Positions 37,701 to 50,100 of a DNA stretch of 64,000 nt are shown here, piece after piece. Made by a program: the position numbers and the translations under genes. Below the pieces are notes generated by a model. The model ran no database searches. It saw only the letters and a program-made list of their open reading frames with translations, and had not been told where the DNA came from. Every line of letters begins with the position of its first letter. Within the stretch, counting starts at the first letter, position 1. The DNA comes from Nereocystis luetkeana (lineage: Eukaryota; Sar; Phaeophyceae; Laminariales; Laminariaceae). The stretch lies in the NCBI GenBank assembly GCA_031213475.1, contig JARUPZ010000030.1, positions 745,060-809,059 on the forward strand, given 5' to 3'.

Positions 37701-40700
37701 GGGTTTTGTGGTCGCACCACACCTGATACGGGGTTGGAGGGTTCCCATTCTGTTTGGGGATTTGTTTTTCGTGCTTTCTTCTTCCACTTGGGGAAGACGA
37801 GATAAGGTTGGAATCGCAGGACAGCACTGCCACTAATACGAGGGTCCTACAGACCTTAGCTCAGCTTCGATGAAGCCATTGGAATACGCTTGGCTTTCGA
37901 CACCCATCCTAACCCTGTAACTCAAACCCTAACCCCGACCGCGTGGGAGTTATCTGGCATTGAAGTTGTGCACAAGTGAGGAGTCAGCTACTGTATACGT
38001 CGTTTGCTTGTGTAAAAAAAAATAAAGCTGAGCCAAGTACGCAAACCCTGCTGAGCAATGAAGCGGTGCCAAAATTTATGTGCCGAGAAAATTACCGGAC
38101 ACGACAGGCCTTGCGCACGCGCAGTGTTCGTGTAGCGGTTGACCGCACGCCCCGCCGCTTGCCGACCGCCCCGTTCGGCGTCCGTCCGTCTGCCCACCCG
38201 TCCGTCCGTGTCTCTCAAGGTGAAACACGTGTATGAGCGCTGTGGCTTTGATGCGTCATCCAGCCCAACAACCCTCTATATGCTGAGCGACTTGGAGGCC
38301 CGCTTGGAAGACCTTCTCAGCGATATCAGCCAGATGCCCGAGGAGTACGTTGCCAAGGCTGAAAAGGTGTGGAACAGCTGCAAGGATAGTTGGGAAGAAA
38401 AACCTACGCCGAAAAATGACGTTTTGTACGCGTTTGCTGCGCCCGCATACAGCAATTAACTAGTACGCGGCACTACCGAAGAAACTTCTATTCTGTGTCC
38501 GCGCAGAAGTACACCTATAGCACACCAGTACGTAACAACACAAGTTTGGGTGAGACAACGCAGCGCCCGGTAGGTGATCAGTTAAAAACCAAGGAACACA
38601 CGGAAGTTTGGGTAGAACCACCGACCGGGGCAGGAGGTCTCATCCAGTCCAACACTTGCATTGAATGATCGGCGGCAGCGTAAAACAATACAGTAGGAGT
38701 ACAATCGTCACGACGCCACTTGTTAAGATCAGAGCATGCGGGACACTTTGTATCCCTGGATAGGTCTGCTTATGAAGTCGGTACTCGTTGGTACTCACGT
38801 TTGTGGTTTGCTTAGAGATAGAAGAGGAGCAGCTTTATTCCTTTCGTGCACGACGGAGACTGAGACCACGCTCGTGCCTCTCCGGAAAACCAGGGGTTTT
38901 CCACCTAACATACGCCTTCCAAGTACTTCAAATACGATCCCAGTGCCTGAACCCAGGTAATTACAGGGTTTTCAACCTCATACAAAGCAGTATCATAACA
39001 CAATCAGATGAACTCAAATTTGGCACAAAATGAGGAGTCACGATTTGATTTGATCAACTATGAAAATGAACGCCCAAGCCGATCATTTTGTTGAAGGCTA
39101 GCTCACCTGCCAGAATATAGGTTGACAGGCACAGGAGAAATACAGACCTGCCCATCCACCCTACAGCTTTAGCAGTCTTTTTCTGCAAGATCGTTTTCAG
39201 TCCCAGGGATGGGCGCCGCGCTGAGAATGCACCAAGCGTGGAGTTTATCCCGGGCGAGGCCCCCCTGCTTCGAGGCAGGAGGCCTCATCCCATTCAATAC
39301 CCTGGTACTTGCATTGAATGATCGGCGGAAAATTTGTATCCTCGGTCCAGGATCAGAATATGATGAATGGCAGGGTGTATCGTGGCCTAATTTAAGCGTA
39401 CACCTAAACATTTTCGAATTTTCGTTTGATGTTCATTATATGTGGCTTCGTCGGAACGCCGACAATATATTGCCACAAAGATACATCAAAGAGCCACCAG
39501 CGTTCTGTAATACGGCGTGGGGTAAATCAAGCCTTACAGCGTGCATCTTACCACGTTGATCGAATGTCGTTACTCCCATGTACTTATAGATCGCTACAGC
39601 AGTATCTACTCTCTCTCTGTCTCCCCGCGCTTTCGTGTCTTGCCGGCTCCGCCCGGACTCTATTAATAATAGCGGTGTGCCGTTGTCCAATGCTTTGGGC
39701 ACAAGCCGAGGTGTCGATATTCTAGCACAGCTGTTGCTGCTGTATGCCACAGCAGTATTGCGCTTGGTGAAGCCTCACTCTACCAACACCAGGCTTCGCA
39801 GCTACCTTTACGTGCGGAAAATAGTAATGCTCGCATCTTTTAACAGGTAATGAGCCTCGTTTTAGCTCAGCGCTGGTAATAGCAGTGCAGGACAGATCGA
39901 GAAATAGCGTCTTCGACTTCGAGGACCTAGCACAAAGGAGCTTCATCAGACAACCGGTGGGATGGTATTCGTCCGACAACGGCGGAAGTAACACCGACCC
40001 CTCCCTCCCCTCCGCGCTCCCGCCCATCCCCACCCGCTCGCGGGTGTACAACCCCCTGGCAACCCGGGTAAAAAAATCCAGGAAAAGGAGAAGAAGCGGC
40101 GAGAAAAGAAACGGGCGGAGCAGCAGGCGCTTCAAGAGCGTATGCAGGCGAGTGGACCCCACCTTCGCTCTATGTTGGTTCTCTCGGTCTTCCTATCAAG
40201 CTTGCTGCTACAGCTACTGCTGTGAAGGGGAGGCCTGAGCATTCCATTTCCGTACCCGAGATCCAATACGCGCAACGACGGATCGAAGTCAGGACTCAAT
40301 TCCCTCGCACGCAATGAGTACACAGGAAGGACGGTCCCAAGGGCCTGGGATATTCGCATGGACTGAGTGTAAAAGCGCTGGAATGCTCTCAGCATGCATT
40401 TTTCGTGTTACACTGGAGGCTCTCCGTGGCATGTCATACTCCACTTATTTATGGTGATAATCATAACTAAATTACTGTACCCCGCGCCGTGTATCAACTC
40501 CAGGAGGAGCAGCGCACTGTGGTCAAGGGAGAAATAACGTACGCGTCCACAGAGCGACGCGAGTTGCGAGTACATAAGGGAACCGAAAACTGGAAACCCT
40601 ATCTTACAGACCGCAAGCAACACTTCTCGGAGCTGGACTAACCCCCTCCCCCACCCACGTACGCCTCTCTCCGCAGGAGGAGCGCAATCGCAAGGCCATC

Positions 40701-40838
40701 CAGCGCTCCCTTCAGGCTCCTCGAAAAAAGGTCGGCCGGCCGGTGATGTTCCGGAGCCGCCTGCAGAAGAGGCGTGTAAGCAAGAACAAGGACGATTCTC
40801 ACGGCGAAGACCTCGACGAGATCAAGCACCTCACCTAA
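28296..40838 (+). CDS. CFAP100: Cilia- and flagella-associated protein 100 (CCDC37/MIA1)
   Basis: Exons: 28296-28421, 29452-29628, 29999-30094, 31270-31373, 33577-33700, 34246-34317, 34597-34743, 35638-35754, 36596-36643, 36778-36921, 38220-38366, 40082-40147, 40677-40838; 1530 nt, 509 aa. The N-terminal NPFVLPPDEEVFRMR box is the family hallmark. It is followed by the DUF4200 coiled coil (REMFLVQMSLDTKREEI, MLEEDAIRFDTFLKEND, EIKKLNQQIQ, RYKEFLDSLVPQEW), a coiled-coil centre, and a basic C-terminus with GRPVMFRSR. In Chlamydomonas the orthologue MIA1 pairs with FAP73/MIA2 to regulate the inner-arm I1 dynein, so this protein should act on the axoneme of flagellated cells. Introns after 29628 and 40147 appear to use GC donors. 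The 16-residue exon at 36596 is the least certain. An upstream exon may exist, because a CAG precedes the ATG-containing exon. Confidence 0.92.
31565..31742. repeat. (ACT/CTG)n trinucleotide array
   Basis: About 178 bp of ACT/TACTGC/TTCTAC units in CFAP100 intron 4. It reads as poly-Leu or poly-Ser in false frames. Confidence 0.95.
32155..32345 (+). repeat. (GGGTC)n pentanucleotide array, about 38 units
   Basis: An uninterrupted GGGTC array of about 191 bp on the CFAP100 sense strand in intron 4. It is followed by diverged copies of the complementary unit (GATCCGACCCG, about 32410-32440) and a direct repeat CCCGTGAGA-TTT. GGG runs with 2-nt loops are strong G-quadruplex formers. Confidence 0.95.
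32585..33025 (+). repeat. C-tailed dispersed repeat R1, copy A
   Basis: Contains the family core: TTGTCGAGTTAGATCAT, GCTGTCTCTGG, CACCGGAAATTAAAT, GATGCAGCTCACCCTTCATG, CTGCCTGGTCGGTGAAAA, GGCATTGTAGGGATGCGAGG and CATGCATGA-ATCGAGTAC-like end. The first ~70 bp of the longest copies are missing. Confidence 0.85.
33035..33540 (+). repeat. C-tailed dispersed repeat R1, copy B
   Basis: Nearly full-length copy directly after copy A. Starts GGTTGGGTTGGTGTCGGTTGG and ends CATGCATGAAATCAAGCA followed by a C13 tract. About 85% similar to copy A by eye. It ends about 40 bp before the CFAP100 exon at 33577, so the C tail contributes to that exon's pyrimidine tract. Confidence 0.88.
36285..36392. repeat. 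(GAACC/GAACG)n pentanucleotide repeat
   Basis: About 108 bp of GAACC, GAACG and GAGCG units in CFAP100 intron 8. Same unit class as 57622-57679. Confidence 0.9.
37900..37945. repeat. Short interstitial telomere-like CCCTAA motifs
   Basis: CCTAACCCTG...AAACCCTAACCCC, only two to three degenerate units, in CFAP100 intron 10. Too short and internal to be a telomere. Confidence 0.5.
38590..39340. repeat. Diverged direct repeat pair in CFAP100 intron 11
   Basis: GGCAGGAGG-CTCATCC and ACTTGCATTGAATGATCGGCGG occur at about 38628-38675 and again at 39275-39330. The second copy carries TACCCTGGTA where the first has CA. Confidence 0.75.
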
Positions 40839-43800
40839 TTGATGGCGACGAGGATGATGAGGAGGATGATGATGATGATGATGATGATGCTCTTTTTTGC
40901 TCTTTCCTTACCCACTCATTGCACCTTTAGAGGTTGGTAGTCGTGATTGTTCCTGTTGATAGTTAATAAGATGTGCTTTCTAATTCCTGCGCCCCCCGCT
41001 TCTCATTTTGCAATGTTGCCGTACAAAACCACCCTAATTAGGGGGTGCACAGCAGGAGGAGGCTGTTATTGAGCACAGCGGTTTCTCTGCGTGGGGCTTT
41101 GCTCTGCGCGCGTCACTAGTACTTATTCATGTAGCAAAGCTAAGGGGAAGGGCCCACGAGGACGGTCTGGTAACCACGCTCAACCCAAGGCCTGCATCGC
41201 TGAAGCACTGTGGACTGAGATGACCACCTTACGTCAACACGAGTGAAAGATAGACATGGACTACCAACTCAGCGTGAAGAACACCGGACTGTTCGTGTTT
41301 TTTTTTTTTATCAACCACTGAGCGACTGATTCAGCACTATCCCAAACAAACGAAGAAAAAAAGTACGGTGGTACCTTTTGGCTCGATACAGCCTCCCGCC
41401 AAACAATATCCTCCGGAGTTGATCAAACCCCCAAAATAAGCGCCTGTTTTTTTCTTCCTTGATATGGCCTCCTTGCCTATACGTAGTCGCGCGTTCTTTT
41501 ACTCTACGAACAGTGGCTCACTCTACTTTCGACTCTCTGATCGAGTGTGGTCTTTTATCGTGGCTCTCTCCACTTACAGTAGTATCCTTTTTTCTTCACA
41601 GAAAAAGCGGGAACGCGATGTCTTGCGCGGGACTCGAACCCCGGACTTCATTTTTCGAAATGTTTAGGATTAACCACGAAGTAAGCAACTCGGTCAGTCA
41701 GCGCTCAGAGGTTTATCACAAACAAACGAACACATTTACTTCTGGCGGCGGGTGTTGATCTTGACAGCATGATAGGAACAGGGTCACTGCTGAGCGATTA
41801 GACCCCATCGTTGGTTTTGATCTTCGTTATTTCCGATTGATCTACAGTAAAAACTCGTAATCGAGGTATTATAGGGCTAGTCACGTACGTGGGTTGAGAC
41901 AAAAAGGCACCTCGGGAGATGGGAATTGACGCATACATGCGGTCGGTCTATGTGTCGACTATCGGTTTCTCTCGTAGCATCAAGGTATCGATTTTTTTTT
42001 GTCAAGCCTGGCACAAAACGCGCTCGAAAAACTCAAAAACGCTCGCAGAAAAATATGTTGCAGGTTTGCTCGAGTAGGTACAAGTGTTTCAAAAGTGTAC
42101 TATTAATAAGTATGGGTTACGACACAGAAATCCTCTCAAAGTTTCTATATTAATAGCGTTTTTTTTCACGATTGAGAGCCTAAAAGTAAAACTCTTTTTA
42201 GGAATGTACGTACAAACATATATTTCGTTTGACTCCGGGTCGTTCCAGGTTCACGAGAGGGTGGTAAATAATTTCAGACCCTGTTTCGTTTGATATTTCT
42301 GAGTCACCATCACGTTACCGGCCTTCTGTGCTATCCCGTGGCCGGAGGCAGGATACCTAAAACCTTGCCAACGTCAGCTCAAAAACGGCCGGCAAGCTGT
42401 GCGCTTGATACGTAGTAGTGGAATTGATAGCTGCAGCCCCTCCTTTCCCAAAACGAATGAGGCAGGCCAAAGCCGGTCAGCGCTCGAACGGACTCTACGG
42501 ACTGTGGTCTCGACAAGCAACCCCATCACTTTTCCGAAAGCATGATGAGCTTGCCAGGAAAAACATTCCTCGGCGATTTGGACAAGGGGCGCGTGAAGCA
42601 GAGGGACAACAACCGAAATTATTACACGGCGGCGTCAGCTGCTACCATACCGAGCAACCATACCACCCCATTCACTTCCCGCAACTGACGGTCAGCCCTC
42701 GATCGACGGCGCATTAAAATGTTCGATTTCCCAACATCGATTGGTTCGAAGGTTATAGCCCAATGCCCCTCACTCCCCCCCCTCCCCTCCAACCCTCTCC
42801 CTGCATAGAGAGACATGGGGTGCAAGAAATTACCACGAATAAAAACAAAAATCTACAAAACGAAAACAAGTGTGTCCAGCCCAGAGAGACTACCTCACGT
42901 GCTTCGTCCATGTGAGACCGGGAAGACACGGCAAAGCAGCCCCCCCCCCCCCCCTTCCCCCCCCGCCCCCCTACTCTCTCCGCACGGCTGCATGACATTC
43001 TCCGCCTCCCCAGGCGTCGAGTCCATCATTCACTCGGACAGGGAAAAAATGTTGATATTCTGCCGCCAACGCCGCCGCTGGCGCACCCTGAATGAACACT
43101 GCAGCAATCGAGAATCCATGTGTAACCGCCGGGAACGGCCAGCTCGCTCTAACCAAGTTCCACACTACTCCCTAACCCCCCCCCCCCCCCCCGTACCCCG
43201 TTAAACTCTCCGAGCGCCCCCGACACCCGTACTGCCGCCGCGTGAGCGCCGCAAAACTATGGGACACTCACCCGCCCCATGGGCCATAAAAAAAAGGTTT
43301 TCGCGTTTTTGGAGGGAGGATGTTTTCCGCGTTTGCCCTGTCCCACCCACCCACCCACCCTACAAACGAGCGCAGACGCCGCCGCGGCCACCGCTGCCGC
43401 TGCCGCTGCTGCAGCTGCTGCTGCTATTGCGCAAAAACCAACCAACCAAACAACCAAACAACCAAATTGTGGTGCCTGCCTGCCTGCTCTCCCTCCCGCG
43501 TTTCGAAACGGTTGGGTGTGAGGCACGTATGAATCCCCGCATCCTGCCATCAATCTACCCAATCACCCACCTACCCGCCCGCCGGGCTGCTGGCCGCACC
43601 GCGAGGGGGGGTGTGAGGTGAGCACGAACGAGCTGAGCACAAGGGGCGCGTCGACACACCATCGGTACTTCGCATGGTGGCGGAGGTTTTGCGGACGGAA
43701 ACCCCGTCGGCCTAGCCTACAGGCAGGGTCGGCCTCGGGAGCGGAACGTCGCTGCCTCCTCCTTTCCGCGGCCACCTACACCCTCTTCGTGCGTGTTGGT

Positions 43801-44139
43801 TCCCGTGTTGACCACCCTCCCCTCCGCCCCCCCCCCCTTTTCTCTTTCCTCTTTTCTCTTCGCTTCACTACAAGGCAAACACAGTATATCGCAGTACCCA
43901 AGGCGAAGCCACGACTCCTCTGGAACGAGAAGAGTGCAGCCGCCCGACAGCCCCAGCCGCCCACAAGGCACAGGCAGCAAAATCATCAGCATCCTCGGCA
44001 TCAGCAACAGCAGCAGCAGCAGGAGAAGCACGCTCGCACGCACGCTATGCGCATGCGTTCTCACCCAAGACAAGACAATAAAAAAGTCACAGCGACCAAA
44101 ATTAAAAAAAAAAACTGGTACATGTTCTTTCTGTTTTGT
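40839..44139. other. Intergenic region between convergent genes CFAP100 and the PHD-bromodomain gene
   Basis: Contains a GAT/GATGAT microsatellite directly after the CFAP100 stop (40847-40890), a tRNA-like element (41618-41720), C homopolymers near 42935-42965 and 43170-43192, and AACC and CCAC short repeats (43345-43365, 43437-43465). The long plus-strand open frame beginning at 43618 is antisense to the acidic exon of the neighbour. No gene is supported. Confidence 0.6.
41618..41720 (-). repeat. tRNA-like sequence with Pol III B-box
   Basis: The minus strand has GACCGAGTTGCTTACTTCGTGG, then GGGGTTCGAGTCCCG, a perfect B-box core. The T-stem does not pair over five bases and I cannot fold an acceptor stem, so this is a tRNA pseudogene or SINE head, not a confident tRNA. 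Confidence 0.35.
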
Positions 44140-47100
44140 TCACCGCCGCCTGCGCTTCACATGTGGCGGCCGCGGTGCCCCGTCACTATCCTCCCCGCCC
44201 TGCCCCGCACCGTCGCTATCGCCACGCCCGCTCCCACGCCCTCCCCTACCCCCTCCACCCCCAGCACCTCTGGGGCTTGCCCGAGAGGAGCTAGCCCTCG
44301 AGGGACTGGCCCGCTTCGCCCGCCGCCGCTTCGACACCGGCTCCTCCTCATAGTCGCTGTCTGCATCCTCCTCGGCCGCCGCCGCCGCTACCGCCGCCGC
44401 TGCCGCCGCCGCTGCCGCCCGTCCACGCCCCCGTTTCGACGACGCCTGAGGTTTCTCTTGGAAATCCTCGTCATCCTCGTCGTCTTCCTCCACTTCCTCC
44501 TCCTCCTCTTCCTCTTCCTCCTCCTCCCCCTCCTCCTCCTCTTCTTCGTCCTCTTCCCGAGGCGCGGGAGAGCGGCTGCCGCTGCCGCCGCCGCCACCTC
44601 CCGCCCCCCCTCTCTGAGACTTCTTCTTTATGGTCGGGGTGGCGGCGGTGCCGTTGAACGAGGAGAGGGGCGAGGAACGAGAGGATGATCGCTGGGAAGC
44701 CTCCCGGATCGCTCTCTCAATCCTGTCCTTCATCGTGTCGAGGCCCTTCTGCGCCCGGATGAAGCAGTCCGACTCGTCCTGCATACACAGAGTGTATATA
44801 CCGGTACATATCATCCCACAACAAGAAACATGAAAAGAAAAAGGCGACGCGAAGCGAAGAAGAAGGAAGGGAGGAGAGAAGGAAGGAAGGAAGGAAGGAA
44901 GGAAGGACGCTGTTATCAATCGTATAAAAACACGCGGTCTACGAACCCGTCTGAGGCTTGCAGAAAGAGAAAAAATGAACACGAAACAAAGTGACACAAA
45001 CGTCTATTGCCGTTTGAACCACGCCACATCGCACACTTCCTTGGGGACGAAATTTCCGACGCAGCAAAAAAGTCACCGCGTGATTGCGGGGGAGATATAG
45101 TACACAGATTGGTGCCCCGAGGTTTACACACTACAAAAATAGTCGGGCGGGACGGGTGCAGGCAGCATGACCCTCTACCCGTACCCCGAAGCGCTCACGT
45201 CGGTTCGTGGACAATCAGCAAACACCACATTAGTTACTGTTTAGGTCGCTATCTTGGGAGTCCCGAAAGCAGTTAACCCCTTTAGAACCACAGTCCCGTT
45301 TTGGGGACAAACCACTCAAATTCCAAGTAGTTTGCCCCCAAAACGGGACTGCGGCTCGAAAGGGATTAAAAGCCTTGGAAGGAGGCGAGGGGGGGGGTGT
45401 ACTCGATAGGAGAGATGTACTCAATCTCATGCATGGCCGTAGTCGTATGACCATAGACCCTCGCACCCCTACAATGCCGGGACGGAGCATGTCGGGTTTT
45501 CTCCGACCAGGCAGACATTGCTTGCACCAAGCGCGAAGCGAAACGTGAGGTGTCTGGCGAGTCACATGAAGGGTGAGCTGCATCCTACTACGAACCGCTT
45601 TTGCATACGAATTATAGCTTCAATGAGTTGATTTAATTTCCGGTGTATATAGGCGGGGGGGGGGGGGAGGTCTTGAAATTACGGGGAGGGGGCAATGGGC
45701 GACGGGGCAGGGAGCGGGTGTAACTCCGATGCCATGCTATGGTCGTAGTCGTACGACCAATACACCCTCGCATTCCTACAAAATGCCGTGACGGAGCAAG
45801 TCGGGCTTTCACCGATCCAGGCAAACATTTTGCCTGCACCAACGCGCGAAGCGCCGTGAGGTGTTCGTCGAGTCGCAAGAATGGTGAGCTGCATCCTATA
45901 CACTAAGAACCTCCTGTGAGGCGGAATTCGGCATCTTGTGCGCACTTTCTAGCACGTAGATGACAGCGTCGAACGCAATTGGGGAGGAGGCGTTACGGGG
46001 GCGGGAGGGAGACGCACAGGACACCCGCGAAGCTTGAGCTGACCGGTCACCCCACCCCGCCGGTTATATCTGCTTGCATCAATACTTGACGCGTGCTGGG
46101 ACAATCAGCAGGCACGGCACGGAGAGCGGGTGCATTGAACGGCATCGCCAACAACAAACAATACCCCACCCGCGCTTCTTTGCGCTACCAGATGCCAGCG
46201 TCTTGGATCATCCTGCAAAAATCGTGGCTCGAGCCAGCTGCTGCTCCGGTCCGTACAACTACCCGTTCAACTACTGTACCCGTAAACCTGCACCACTTGG
46301 GCAACGACACACACACCACCCCAGGGAGTGAGTGAGTGAGTGAGGGGGGGGGGGGAAGGCAACAACCGAAACCGACAAACCCAGGAAAAAGTGTGGGGAG
46401 TAGCAGCCTTGATGATCGGTCCACTAGAGACCGAAGCTGCTGTCTACCGACATCTTCTGCCTACATACTACATACATATGTATACCAGTACCAGGTACAC
46501 GAGCGCTCGTGCTTACAACAGCAGTAGCGCTCGCTCGTGCGCACTGACCTGGTTGTAGAGCTGCGCGTTGGTGTAGACGGTGATCACGTCCTCCCACAGC
46601 TTGGACACGCCGAGCTTCGCGTAGCGCCCCTTCTTCTGGCGCTTCTTGATCGTGCTGAAGTCCAGAGGGCGCGCGACCTTTGTCCGGGAAGAGGTGGCAC
46701 GCGCACACACATACGCAATGCAGTTGAGGGCCAAATATTACACAAAAAAAATATTTCTCCCTCATCCCTGATTTTCCTCCTTTTTTTCTTGAAAAGCAAG
46801 AGGAATTGAAAAAAGAGAGGAAACATATCGTACTCGTAGGAAGTACTTCCTGAGTCAGAGGGCAACAAAAAAAGAAGAACGCATACAGTAGCTCCCCCTC
46901 TCTTCATGAGGAAAACAAATCGGGAAGATCAAAAATCGAAAATACAAAAAATATATATATATTATATATATACAAAAACACGGGAAACATCCAGGAAACA
47001 TCCAGGAAAATCAGGACAAGAGAACACTGCGTACGGTACGTATTTTGGGAACATAACGGCCCTATATACGTACGACGACGACGGCAGCGAAACTTACTAC

Positions 47101-50100
47101 TGATAGGCTTACCACCCGGCCCGGCGCCTCGATCAATGGTTGAAAAGCCTTTTCGGGCAGATATATCATCCAATGCTGATCCGCATGATCTACAGCAGTA
47201 CCTGGTATGGTATATAGCTCAAGTTGCCGGGAGCCGTACATATAATCTGCATACCTACCTGCTATAGGGACATGTTACCTGGGTCGGGATCTGTACCGTA
47301 CAGATCCCGCACAGCACACCTCGTTACGGCAGGCTGAGATCTGTAGATAGATAGATATATAGATAGGTAAATAGACCATGATAATATCTGTCCGATGTGA
47401 GATATATAAAAAAAAATGGTNNNNNNNNNNNNNNNNNNNNNNNNNNNNNNNNNNNNNNNNNNNNNNNNNNNNNNNNNNNNNNNNNNNNNNNNNNNNNNNN
47501 NNNNNNNNNNNNNNNNNNNNGAAGGCTACCTGGCACCTGGACTATATGTACGCACGTGTACATACCGGGAAAGGGTACATGCGAGCAACAGCTTTTTCAT
47601 CCAGCAGGCGAGAGGGTGCCACACAACCATTTTTTTTTAACAAGACACATACATAATAATTACATCATACCTGGTATACATATATATCGACGAGGCAAGA
47701 AAGGGGGGAAGGCACGAACCGTAGAAAAGAAGCACCTAAATAATAAATGGGATAAAAAAGTGAATACCTGGTATATATATATATATGCATACATATCTGG
47801 TGGCATTTAAGTTGTCTCCAGGAACCCGCGCGACACGATACTTATAACTATCACCACCTTGTGTGCGTTGCGCTAGTGGTGGAGGTGGTGGTGTTTTTTT
47901 GTTTTTTTTTGCTTTCTCTTTTTTTTTTTACAGCGATTTCGAAAGGGGTATTTTTACTTCTCGGCGTATATGAAAAAAAATCGCTGTAAAAAGAATCGGA
48001 CCCCCAGGTTGCACGAGAGGGGTTTTTACCTTTAACCAACACGTCAACAAGAGACACGGGGTTAGGCAAAAGAGCATGCGGCGTAAGAAGCCAAACCACA
48101 GCAGCAGCGGTACTGCTGCAGGTACCTGCGGACTCGTACGACAAGCTGCAAGATAACGCTCCGCCCTCTTCGGACAATTTTCCGAGCTGATTTACCTCGA
48201 CAAAAAATGGGGGAAAATAGCGCAGTGCAGACGCTCGGCGAGTAGCGATGCGTATACCTGGAAACAAAACATTCCCACAACATCTTTCCACAAAATAGGC
48301 CGCCATGTTTCGGTGTCCCCCCCACCCCCTTCCCTCCCTCCCCACTTGCTATTAGAAGAAAATAGGCTCATAAAATCGTCTGAGGGGTGGTCGGAGGCCT
48401 ATTATTAATAATGGAGCTCTGCCGTGTTTGGTAAGGAGTCATGATTCATGTTATTGTACCCCCCCCCAAAAAGAAGCAAACTTTTCGAAGTATGCCGCTA
48501 TTTCGGGGGACCACAGTTAATAGGACCTATGACACGCATAAAAACCTATCTATTTAACCATCTTTACTAACAATAGTTGGTCCTATTAACTATGGTCCCC
48601 CGTAATAGTTGTATGGGATGCCATGGTCGGGATTCAGCCACCACGGGACGAAAACGGGATATTTTTTCGACATCTAGCCACGACGGTATTCGACGACTTT
48701 GTTGATGCGGTACCGGGGAGGGGGGCGGGGGTCCTCTTATCACTCGTGTGATATATATATATATAGGGTGGGCGGTGCGGCGCATTATATTACCATTCTG
48801 CCCCGAAGTATAAGGACCATTTATCCATTAATATTCCATATAAACGGTTGTATATATAGGGACAGTGTGGCAATATAAAGTAGTTTGTCTCAAAGAACCG
48901 GACCGCAGTGCTAAAAGGGTCTACACGTAGAAGAGGCGACCCTAATGGCCACCTGGTACCTGTTTTTTTTTTGCAGCTTGTTCTTTTCAAGTGCTTGCCA
49001 CATCGTCTGCGGGGGGGCAGGCGACAGTTCGTTCATTCTATTTTTTCTTTGTTCTTTTTTTCTTCCTTCTTTCTTTCTTTTTCTCTTTCGATTTGTCTTC
49101 TTTGTTTTTGTTTTTTCTTCGTTTGTTTTCTTTTCGTTTCTCTATTTCATAGAATGTGCATGTAGTGCCTGCCGTATCCAGTACGATGACATGGCATTGC
49201 ACTGCCCACTGCTGTGCTTACTGCATACGTGGCAACGTAGCATCTCTGTGGCGTAGCTTTGTGACCACAGAACTCTTATCTCTTCTAGTATTGAAGAATC
49301 GGCACGGACACTGGTTGTGCTGGATGTCGACGGGGAGAAAAAACGGTTTAATGTGAAGAGCACACACCTCGTATACGATACGGCTGCCACTCTGCCGCCC
49401 CACTATACACAAGGGACCGGTTACCATTACAGTTATCGACACACAAACGGGCCGTAGACAGCGGGAGCCCGGGTGTTAAAAAAAGAAGCGTCAAGTTTGG
49501 TGTCCAGGCTTTGGTGTCCAGGCTCTAGCGTCTCCTTTTTCTCCGTTTTTTTTTTTGTCCAGGCTCAAGCGTCTCCTCGATCTCTCAACTCGAAAAAGTA
49601 CAAGATTTTAGAGTTGGCTCCACCACTATTTTCGAGCTGTGAGCTGCCTTTCTTATGTAAACTTTGAAGCGTTTCTTATGTAAACTTTGAAGCGTTTCTT
49701 ATGTAAACTTTGAAGCGTTTCTTATGTAAACTTTGAAGCGTTTCTTATGTAAACTTTGAAGCGTTTCTTATGTAAACTTTGAAGCGTTTCTTATGTAAAC
49801 TTTGAAGCGTTTCTTATGTAAACTTTGAAGCCTTTCTTATGTAAACTTTGAAGCGTTTCTTATGTAAACTTTGAAGCGTTTCTTATGTAAACTTTGAAGC
49901 GTTTCTTATGTAAACTTTGAAGAGTGTTCGTGTCGTCGACTCAGCGTTTCTTAGCCGCGAGCGCCCACCACATGTAAGGGCAACGTAGGTACCGGTACAC
50001 GTCAAGAGGCCAAAAGCTAAAGAGACGCTGCCACCTATATATGTATACAAGGTTCCCCTCCGGGACGTGCCTAGGGGAGCGGCGCAAGAAATTATTCTCG

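Noticed and set aside
43618..44688. 356-codon plus-strand open frame
   Set aside because: It is the complement of the acidic/Arg-rich last exon of the PHD-bromodomain gene. Its product is low-complexity Pro/Arg/Leu sequence without a domain, whereas the minus frame completes the bromodomain.
49649..49921. Array resembling CRISPR direct repeats
   Set aside because: Units are head-to-tail with no spacers, in a eukaryotic intron; it is a minisatellite.
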